From contig NC_058052.1 in assembly GCF_020085105.1 (NCBI RefSeq), positions 8,169,733 to 8,233,732 on the forward strand: a DNA stretch of 64,000 nt. Reading direction: 5' to 3'. The position numbers and the translations under genes were made by a program. Positions 58,601-64,000 of this stretch are shown in pieces. Numbering within the stretch: the stretch's first letter is position 1; every line of letters starts with the position of its first letter. Below the pieces are notes generated by a model, which ran no database searches, was not told the DNA's origin, and saw only the letters and a program-made list of their open reading frames with translations. This DNA comes from Siniperca chuatsi. Its lineage: Eukaryota; Chordata; Actinopteri; Centrarchiformes; Sinipercidae.

Positions 58601-59532
58601 AATATCTCAAGTGTGAAGTGATACAATGAAATGCTGTGATGGGATGCAATATTATACACAACAAACAAATAAATGCAACACAGCGTTATTGATGCAGTAA
58701 CAACAAACACTCAATGCAATAAGATATCCAAAATGACACACTATGTTAACATTAACACAATATGACACAAAAAGATACAATGCAATTCAAAGCAACATGA
58801 TACAAAACTGTAGTTTGCGATGTTCACAAGATGTGATGTGATGTGATACAAAATGATATGATAACTTTTCATTTCCCAAAGGAGATTCAAATTATTGGCT
58901 CAGTACACTACACTACAAAGGCAAAATGTAATACTTACATGTTTGGCCAAAATTGACCAGAATCTGAAAATGATTATGCCATAGAAATGTATAACTTCTG
59001 TGAAAACAGCTTTATAAATATTCAGTCACTACAAACTGGAGCTAAAAACCAAACCACAGTGACTGCATGGAAGAGCTCGACGTCACACATGCACTCAGAA
59101 ACAGACAACTAGACAACTAAAACAAGAGAACTATATCAAGTGAATGCATCGTGTTTCATTGTGAGATAGCCTCACAGCTAGCCTTAGCTAAAACTAAAGC
59201 TAAATGTACTGCTTCTTCTTCTGATAAACAAATGGTACCGCATATTGTATGAAACACTAATTTCAAAGTCTGGATGTATTTGTGATTATTGCTTCTCCTG
59301 CTGTTTTTTTTTTTATGATAATCATGATATAATGTCACAGTTTACCCACCCTTTACTGTATATTTACGACTGCATCAGAGCCGATTACCTTACAGCACTG
59401 TCTGTTTCTTATAGGGTGCCGGAGAAGATGCTGCATGCGCGCTACATATCCTGCCCGACTCGAGCACTTCCTCAAAGACCCATTCAGAGACACACAAACT
59501 CAGCACCTCCCATACCCCGCCGCCTGCGGTGA
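46632..59532 (+). CDS. pik3ap1: pik3ap1 (BCAP) - B-cell PI3K adaptor, 17 coding exons, frameshift in exon 14
   Basis: The product is a cytoplasmic adaptor that joins B-cell and Toll-like receptor signalling to PI3-kinase. Exons sum to 2,618 nt, one short of 873 codons; human PIK3AP1 is about 805 residues. Domains in order: TIR domain (about residues 17-150), DBB domain (about 220-340), ankyrin-type segment ELPTLLHFAAKYGLKKL (about 378-440), coiled coil (about 640-715) and Pro-rich tail. All four p85-binding YxxM sites of the family are present: YTNM (exon 5), YEIM and YESM (exon 8) and YEVM (exon 8/9 junction). VYDPYAGMKTPGQRQL and ENLKKLRDSITRRHK identify PIK3AP1 rather than BANK1. Exon 14 lacks one C in a (CCCCCT)n tract, so the sequence as given would stop early in exon 16. 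Everything else splices in phase. The 5' limit is the Met of exon 1. Confidence 0.95.
47463..47760. repeat. Teleost interspersed repeat in pik3ap1 intron 1
   Basis: The same family as 41,685: TCAATTCAAATGTATTTATC, TAGAGCAGGTATAGACC and GAGCAAGCACTTGG, then a (GA)n run (47,629-47,642) and an AT-rich trinucleotide-like tail of TAATAATA type. It ends just before the exon 2 acceptor. Confidence 0.7.
47799..48224 (+). CDS. pik3ap1: pik3ap1 coding exon 2 (TIR domain)
   Basis: 426 nt. Acceptor TTTTTCAG. It encodes AYELLILHTDDAHEWATYLQ through HRVVALLCGVTEDD to DEPAVYVSTVLESIND, the whole N-terminal TIR domain of the family (human: LIVYSPDAEEWCQYLQ and HRVVRLLCGV). Donor GTATGC, one base carried. 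Confidence 0.95.
48646..48703 (+). other. Possible poison exon in pik3ap1 intron 2
   Basis: A near-perfect donor (GAG|GTAAGTGAG) ends a 58-nt segment preceded by a GGTGGCAG acceptor. If spliced after exon 2, the frame meets TAA within 13 codons, so inclusion would truncate the protein. It is not part of the conserved coding model. Confidence 0.3.
48862..49106 (+). CDS. pik3ap1: pik3ap1 coding exon 3
   Basis: A Glu/Ala-rich linker with the low-complexity AAAAAELDITAAYSTEN, ending in LTCLTVQPNRVLCG, where the DBB domain begins (human MVVQPDRIRCG). Acceptor TTCAAAG, donor GTAAGT, ends in phase 0. Confidence 0.92.
49443..49587 (+). CDS. pik3ap1: pik3ap1 coding exon 4 (DBB domain), GC donor
   Basis: It encodes ELETLYIILTHKVDDQ and VENEYTISVTAP (human VENEYTISVKAP). 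The only donor that preserves frame is GCAAGT, a GC-AG intron. The nearby GT at 49,592 would shift the frame and stop within exon 5. Confidence 0.9.
49685..49827 (+). CDS. pik3ap1: pik3ap1 coding exon 5 (DBB domain, first YxxM)
   Basis: It encodes DMPAGVVSLAMYTDQ and VTYYTNMGEVSRYLKN (human ISYYTDMEEIGNLL). YTNM is the first p85-binding YxxM. Acceptor TCCCGTCTAG, donor GTGAAA. Confidence 0.93.
49918..50050 (+). CDS. pik3ap1: pik3ap1 coding exon 6
   Basis: It encodes ATESLDNMLTDSLKSRMPA and LQLFGIRQIEEDNM (human ETLDKLLTESLKNNIPA, LHLFGINQLEEEDM). Donor GTGAGT, one base carried. Confidence 0.95.
50315..50511 (+). CDS. pik3ap1: pik3ap1 coding exon 7 (ankyrin-type segment)
   Basis: It encodes QRNEELPTLLHFAAKYGLKK, CPGALQAYSVMNKYGDYPNT and GFSDLRQFMDEFV, nearly identical to human in this ankyrin-like segment. 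Acceptor GTCCTTCAG, donor GTAAGT. Confidence 0.97.
50614..50797 (+). CDS. pik3ap1: pik3ap1 coding exon 8 (YxxM sites)
   Basis: It encodes ETADMLKSHFEDS, then VYEIMSTTS and DIYESMLGID, two phosphotyrosine YxxM sites that recruit the p85 SH2 domains in the mammalian protein. Donor GTAAGA, one base carried. Confidence 0.96.
50896..50958 (+). CDS. pik3ap1: pik3ap1 coding exon 9
   Basis: It completes the Tyr codon of YEVM, the fourth YxxM, and ends NPEEAMLRKFFQ (human SMIRKFLEG). 63 nt; acceptor TTTTTTTCAG, donor GTATAC. Confidence 0.93.
51049..51303 (+). CDS. pik3ap1: pik3ap1 coding exon 10
   Basis: An acidic region (SEEEENDNHND, IEEEEDPYNLF) with further Tyr sites DIYDTL, then the Pro-rich NRPPAPIPRPE (human SRPPVPVPRPE). 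Acceptor TCCTTCAG, donor GTATGG. Confidence 0.95.
51408..51464 (+). CDS. pik3ap1: pik3ap1 coding exon 11
   Basis: 57 nt encoding VFSDKDMSQTRTMEMGCPA (human KVFAEKSQERPG). Acceptor TTTTTGACAG, donor GTAAAG. Phase 1 at both ends. Confidence 0.8.
51881..51907 (+). CDS. pik3ap1: Possible pik3ap1 27-nt cassette exon
   Basis: Bounded by an AAACCAG acceptor and a GTATGT donor, with phase 1 at both ends. Inclusion would add VTTVAGVLSG-type sequence without disturbing the frame. The human protein has extra residues at this position. The polypyrimidine tract is weak, so this may be chance. Confidence 0.3.
53038..53231 (+). CDS. pik3ap1: pik3ap1 coding exon 12
   Basis: It encodes AQPVADPPLPVYDPYAGMKT, PGQRQLICLQERVKVGEI and TVDEAVQEFKAWQ, the most PIK3AP1-specific block (human YDPFAGMKTPGQRQL). 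Start of the coiled coil. Ends in phase 0 at donor GTAGAT. Confidence 0.97.
53324..53396 (+). CDS. pik3ap1: pik3ap1 coding exon 13
   Basis: It encodes ENLKKLRDSITRRHKDRQKT and GKKL, basic coiled coil (human ENLKRLRDSITRRQREKQKSGKQ). Acceptor GTTTCTTCAG, donor GTAGAA. Confidence 0.97.
53621..53802 (+). CDS. pik3ap1: pik3ap1 coding exon 14, contains 1-nt frameshift
   Basis: It starts in frame as DYEISAPMQRNLYWG and CSVYEVTPRVVAP. After the C/T tract at 53,719-53,743, the conserved sequence PPAAQIIKRNTWTTGSTSST lies in the next frame (human has RRGDWKTDSTSSTASS). The first C run has four C while the next three have five. The exon is 182 nt, whereas 183 nt is required for the phase of exon 15. 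Donor GTGAGT at 53,803. Confidence 0.88.
55731..55801 (+). CDS. pik3ap1: pik3ap1 coding exon 15
   Basis: In the family frame it reads TESNRLSTHSTFSYSSGTEP and DFE (human STSNRSSTRSLLSVSSG). 71 nt; acceptor TATACCAG, donor GTGAGC. Confidence 0.9.
56234..56570 (+). mobile_element. hAT-like MITE copy 4 in pik3ap1 intron 15
   Basis: GCCTGCAACTAACAAGTAGT start, internal CTTGTTTTGTCTCACC, TTTTCAGTTTACTGTCA and an ATCGATTAAC-type end. It is the longest copy in the plus orientation. Confidence 0.8.
56660..56760 (+). CDS. pik3ap1: pik3ap1 coding exon 16 (Pro-rich)
   Basis: It encodes DTIENIPPPPRPPRPSDAAP and LTTPPRIPPRIPE, SH3-ligand-like proline motifs typical of the BCAP tail. In the sequence as given, the shifted frame meets a stop (TAG) a few codons into this exon. 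Confidence 0.9.
57461..57480. repeat. (AG)n microsatellite
   Basis: Ten AG units in pik3ap1 intron 16. Confidence 0.9.
59415..59532 (+). CDS. pik3ap1: pik3ap1 terminal coding exon 17
   Basis: Acceptor TTTCTTATAG. It reads VPEKMLHARYISCPTRALPQ, RPIQRHTNSAPPIPRRLR, then TGA (59,530-59,532). It continues the Pro/Arg-rich tail; the human protein also ends in a PPVPPRGR-type tail. Confidence 0.85.
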
Positions 59533-61110
59533 TCAGCACGTCTACCTTTGCTGGGTTTAGTCTCTAAAGTTATGGGTTATTTTTATATCAGAGGGATGGT
59601 GGAGTTGGAAAGACATTGTGTTCCTTAAACAGCCATCAGGATTTAACAAGATGAAGCCACACAGTTTTTTTGCTTTTATTAATTTTATGTATCAGTGTCC
59701 CTAACAGAGTAATTCAATTCCCATAATATTTCATTGTGCGGGTGTGGGTGTGCATGTGTGTGTGGATGAGTCTATGATATTCAGTGTATATATTGTGGTG
59801 TGTTTTTACTTTAAAAACCCATGTGATTTTTTTAGTATCCTAACAAAACATATTATAGGTTTAGAGTAGGCTATGTTAGTTCGTTTTTTATAGGTTTTAT
59901 GTGTAATGTATTGAAATGTTTAATTTGAAATCTTAATTATGATATTTAAACATGGTTAAGTAAGCCACTGATGTTAATGCCTGATGTCCAGTTCACCAGA
60001 GAAACATACTGTATAATATCTTCCTTTTTATAAGTATGCTAGTGCTTAGTTGCAAGTTGTTGTGACATTATATTCTACTTATTTTACCTCAAATGATGTT
60101 AGCAGTATACTTCTTAAAGGACTTACAGTTTGACTGTAATATTTGTATAATATCTTTCTTTAACTTGGAGAATTCATGCATGGATGATAAAATAACCTTT
60201 AGGAAGTGCCTTTAGGAAGTCAGTTTTGTTGTACATCAGACTTCATGTAACTTCTGAATTTCATAATGAAAAATATGTTCCTTTTATACACTTGAATGTG
60301 CCCTTATTTTAATTGCTCCTTTACAACCAGTATCGATTAATTTCTTGTGCAATATGAGGTTTGGTCACTTGGTGGTGCTCCATATTCTCTGTGTGTGGAC
60401 TCTAATAATTTTTCCATGTATGTGAAAACTTTTTCTAGGTTGATTTCATCTCATTAAGCATGGAGCAGTTTAGTCAAATTACAAATGACTTCACTGTAAT
60501 GAATATAAATGAACCCTGACTGCTATAACTGTCCCCTCTAAAGTTCTGGGAGGAGAGACACATGTACAAAGTCTGAGAGTGTAGCCAGCTAGGACTTCTG
60601 GTCAAAACTTTCAAAGTAAAATCTTTACTGATAAGCACAGCATCAAAGTGAGAAGTGTATAGATTTGTGGCTTACAATCCTAAAAAAAAAAAAAGTCTTA
60701 GGCCGATACATTCATAAATGAATGAAAAATAAGTTCATTTATATCTTTATTCTTTATTACAGTTTTCCAGTCAGTAAGGATGTGCTCAAGTGTTTTGTTT
60801 TGTTGTTGTTGTTGTTAGTTTATTTATTTTATGAATGAGCTGACTCCACAAACTGTTTTAGGTGAAATATGGATGCTTGCATAGACAGTTAATAGATCTT
60901 CGGTTGTCTGAATTTGTTACCACATGTGTTTCCTGTGACCTGTTTCACAGACACTGTGGCCTGGGTCTTAACTCTAAAAAAACTGTGTGGTTGTTAGACG
61001 TATTACATGTTCTGACCTGACAACACACATTCATATATGAATCCATCACTGGATAAATTTTCATCATGAGAAATTGAAACATGACTGAGACATGCGCTGA
61101 ATTAAATCAC
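59533..61110 (+). other. pik3ap1 3' UTR (extent inferred)
   Basis: There is no canonical AATAAA in the 1.6 kb after the stop codon. The first common variant, ATTAAA, is at 61,101-61,106. A long AT-rich UTR ending near there is plausible but unproven. Confidence 0.3.
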
Positions 61111-61639
61111 ATTTAATATAGACATAATAGCTGGGCTCATTTATAATATTGTAGCTACATACGGAATCCTGCTAAATGTTTGTCAGTTTAGTAGGCTATA
61201 TTTGAAATTTCAGTGCATCTGTTTAGACCCCAACTGGCAAATACATTCAAGTAAAGTTTGTAATAACAACCATAGCCAGAGTATTTCGGTACCTAGAAAA
61301 AGATCTTTGTGTGTGCACAAATGTTTTAAAGCTGCTCTTGTCAATATTTGTATATTAACAATGGGTCAAATGACTGTGGGTAATGTAAAGATGTAGTTAA
61401 TAATGATAAACCCTCAGAGAATTATCACCTCTGAAAATCCCCTCAGCTCCACGGAATATTTTAGGTCATTGTTTTGGTTTTGGGGCCCTCAACTTTACTG
61501 TTCCTGTCAACCCTGTTTCCCACCACAGGCAGCTTAAAAAAGCCACTGTAGGCTACGCTACCTGCCCAGCACCAAACCAGCCATGAACTTTATAAAGGTA
61601 AATATGTCACGTGTCTGTTTACAGCTTGTTCAGCTGTCC

Positions 61640-61960
61640 CCAAGCGGCCATAACGTCTATTAACGGGCACTGCCAGTTTCATTATGAGGTGACCGAGTCC
61701 AGGCTTTTATTGCGAAGGGACGGCGGCCCGGCCCCCGGTGCCCGGTGCTCGGTGGTGGTGCTGTGCGGCGGTATTGACGCAGCTGTGTCCGGTGAGTGTG
61801 AAGCGCTGACAGGACGCTGGTGGAGAGCAGCCGTCGGCGCACAGAGCTCGGTGAAGTGTGTCTGCAGCAGCGAGCATAACACTGGATTACCACCACACAG
61901 AGGTAAGCATGTTCCTGCTGTGGATCACTGCTGCTGCTGCGGCTCGTTAATAGTTGTATT
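61640..61960 (+). promoter_or_regulatory. CpG island with candidate first exon of a downstream gene
   Basis: This is the strongest GC/CpG concentration in the window (for example GGCGGCCCGGCCCCCGG near 61,722). Two good donors follow on the plus strand: GTGAGT at about 61,791 and GTAAGC at 61,902 after CACACAGAG. The open frame through it (61,611-62,036) resembles no family I know, so the exon is probably 5' UTR. The gene body would lie beyond 64,000. Confidence 0.5.
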
Positions 61961-63057
61961 ATTATTCCATGCCCAGCCTTTTTTCTTTCTTTCTTTTTTT
62001 TTTTTTTTTTTTTTACATTGGCACCGTAACAGCTGACTTTGTGTTATTAGCACCGTACGAAGAAAAACCAGCACCACTTAATGTATTTCTTATTCATCAC
62101 TCGGTCATTAAGTGTGAATTCAGCAGGCTTTTATCAAACATAAGTGCTTTTATGAGTCAGTCAATTTGGATTTTGCATCTCAGCAGAGAGGCGCTCTGGC
62201 TTTGGGACAGTTACTGCGGTAAAGATAGATCCATACAGTGGAAATGCGACCCGCCATGGGTGCCGCACTCTGAAGCTGAATGCCCAGGAGATAACCCAAA
62301 TACAAGTCTGGGAATTAAACACTTCCTGTCTTTACACTATGCTGAATACTGGTATCATTTTTAAAGAGACTAATTAATCCTTTCTAGTGTTTCTTTAAGT
62401 TGGCAGCACTGAGGCTTATTAGTGCTTGTCAATGTGAGTCATAGGGAGCAGACTTCAGGCTACCCCACATGCATACAATAAAGGACCATGCACTTAATGG
62501 AATGCATATTATGCGGCATGGGGGTGATAGGAATAGTTTATTGGATTCATTTTTTATCACAATGTTTTCAGGTTAGACTGTAGTCTTTGCCATTTTCGAT
62601 TAAATTATTCTGAAGGTGGAAAGGCTTTGAGGGCTTGAATGTAGGAGAAGTAGTTGGAGTCCATGTGGTGCATTAGCTGCTGTTATACACAGCTCAAGAA
62701 AATTCTCAGTGCTGCATTCCTAATAACACAGGTTGTAATGTTATTTTAGAGGAATATTTTGGTACACTTACAGTACTTATTGAGCTATATAACTGAGCAG
62801 CTGTGTTGTGTAACTGCACAGGAGTAGTAGTGTGTTATTGACACAGTGGACCTGAATGTTAAATTTCACGTTCTAGTCTGTTAAACAGGTCTGCCTGAAG
62901 CCTCATAATGATCAGCATGTGACATGAACACCTCTTGTTTTACATTTTGCCTACAAAGCACTATCAGAATGGGCTTTTTAACAATTTCTAAGTATTTGAC
63001 AAAGAGGAAATTCTACTACACTTCTATGAAATATGGATTAAAAAAAAACATAATAGC
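61961..63057. other. Non-coding, possibly intron 1 of the downstream gene
   Basis: A T-rich tract at 61,989-62,014, then AT-rich unique-looking sequence. No exon recognised. Confidence 0.4.
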
Positions 63058-63461
63058 ACTGATCATTGTGTCGTAGAAAAGGTTTCAGTCGTAGTCATCT
63101 GGACACTGTTTTCAGAATCAAGACGTTTCAACTCCCATCCGGAAGTCCGCAGCCAGAAAACAATAGGCCTGATTACTGATTACTGGGCCATCTTGGAAAC
63201 TATTAGGTCAGTTTCAGGTGAAACTAGCTATTTACAGATACTTAGGCAGATTCCTTCCTGAGGGCAGGGCTTATGTAACTCAGAGTAGCTTAAATTTCCA
63301 GTTCCCGTCCAATTTTTTCACAATTGAGAATGACTTCCGGATGGGAGCCGAAACGTCTTGATTCTGAAAACAGTGTCCAGATGACTACGACTGAAACCTT
63401 TTCTACGATAGAACACTCCTGGACGAATGAGGGACTACACCGTCTTATACTGATCATTGTG
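63058..63461. mobile_element. Inverted-repeat retroelement-like insertion with 13-bp target duplication
   Basis: ACTGATCATTGTG at 63,058-63,070 is repeated exactly at 63,449-63,461. Inside, 77-bp arms (63,071-63,147 and 63,332-63,408) are inverted copies differing at only two positions; each contains CAGTCGTAGTCATCTGGACA and AATCAAGACGTTTC. A 40-bp unpaired tail (GAACACTCCTGGACGAATGA and following) lies after the right arm only. The one-sided tail and long target duplication argue against a simple cut-and-paste MITE and suggest a Penelope-like or other target-primed element. Confidence 0.7.
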
Positions 63462-64000
63462 CTAATTTTGAGCTAAATTGCTTCCACAGGTTAAAAAATG
63501 CTCAACACTTAAAAACACTGGCAATAAAAATAATATAAGTTCTCGGGTTTTTTATATCCTAACATGTCCCTTCAATATATTTCCGAATCTGACAAGCGTT
63601 CAGCATGAACTCTGGTTCATGGTTGCCATTAAATCCCAGTAGAAAAAGAAAATAAATCATCACCCTCATTGCAAAATTAGTTGCTCCTCAGTCAATGAGC
63701 TGTGTCATTTTCCTCTGAAACTCAGCAGATGCATTTGTCTCTGCCTGTGTTTTCATTCATAATTTTTCTACAGTGATAATTTCTTTTTTACTCCAAGGGA
63801 TCCGAGTAACACGACGCTAACCTCGCCTGATAAAATATTAACCCCAACACAAATAATTAATCCAACTGCTTTGAGGACAGAGGCAAAGCAGTCAGACAGA
63901 TTTTCTTAAAAATGCCTTTTCCAGTGTTTTGTTATGAACATTGTTGGCACATTTCAGAATATCCCACTCTCGTCTGCTTGTCTTATCACATGTTCGCACT
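63462..64000. other. Non-coding to window end
   Basis: No exon, RNA gene or repeat recognised. Confidence 0.4.

Noticed and set aside
58590..58870. Recurring GATACAA/GCAACA words resembling a decayed tandem repeat
   Set aside because: Period is irregular and no unit could be defined.
46632..59532. Assignment of the plus-strand gene to bank1
   Set aside because: BANK1 shares the TIR/DBB/ankyrin layout, but the YESM cluster, the VYDPYAGMKTPGQRQL block and ENLKKLRDSITRR are PIK3AP1-specific.
61611..62036. 141-codon plus-strand open frame over the CpG island
   Set aside because: It runs through two strong splice donors into a poly-T tract and translates to Cys/Gly-rich sequence without domain signs. 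The openness is explained by high GC content.

Overview
This window is eukaryotic nuclear DNA, almost certainly from a teleost fish and probably a percomorph. Coding sequence is split into short exons with GT-AG introns. The two recognisable genes are vertebrate orthologues. The non-coding DNA carries several interspersed repeats that I recognise as typical of fish genomes. No bacterial operons, phage genes or CRISPR arrays are visible, and most short open frames are chance frames in introns and intergenic DNA.

Layout. Positions 1-7,875 are intergenic: an inverted-repeat element (904-1418), a piggyBac-like element with TTAA ends (2419-3075), a TA-flanked MITE (4710-4945) and a CpG-rich patch (about 5,190-5,535). 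Positions 7,876-24,738 on the minus strand are a complete fam204a orthologue: seven coding exons, 241 codons, with a divergent-looking CCAAT promoter just above the start codon. Its 13-kb intron 5 (8,239-21,303) holds nested transposons, a LINE fragment, a Tc1-like copy and a TAAT-rich block. Positions 24,960-46,400 are a large non-coding interval with a SINE-like repeat, a MITE, a lineage repeat and a very good CTCF-like motif near its right end. Positions 46,632-59,532 on the plus strand are pik3ap1 (BCAP, B-cell adaptor for PI3-kinase), resolved here into 17 coding exons. Positions 61,640-61,960 are a GC/CpG-rich island with strong splice donors, probably the first exon of another gene that runs off the right side. 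An inverted-repeat retroelement-like insertion with a perfect 13-bp target duplication sits at 63,058-63,461.

The main point of interest is in pik3ap1 exon 14. A (CCCCCT)-type tract lacks one C relative to its own repeat unit. This puts the conserved C-terminus out of frame. The splice phase of exon 15 and the recognisable vertebrate C-terminal sequence both require the extra base, so this is either a real frameshift allele or an assembly error in a low-complexity tract. Other notable points are a GC-AG intron, a possible poison exon, a possible 27-nt cassette exon, and two transposon insertions whose target sites can be reconstructed from the window alone.

The two genes are not known to act together. 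FAM204A has no established function. PIK3AP1 links immune receptors to PI3K. Both lie on the long arm of human chromosome 10 but far apart, so their adjacency here reflects chromosome rearrangement within a conserved linkage group. Exon models were built by hand from splice signals, reading phase and remembered family sequences; no alignment was run.
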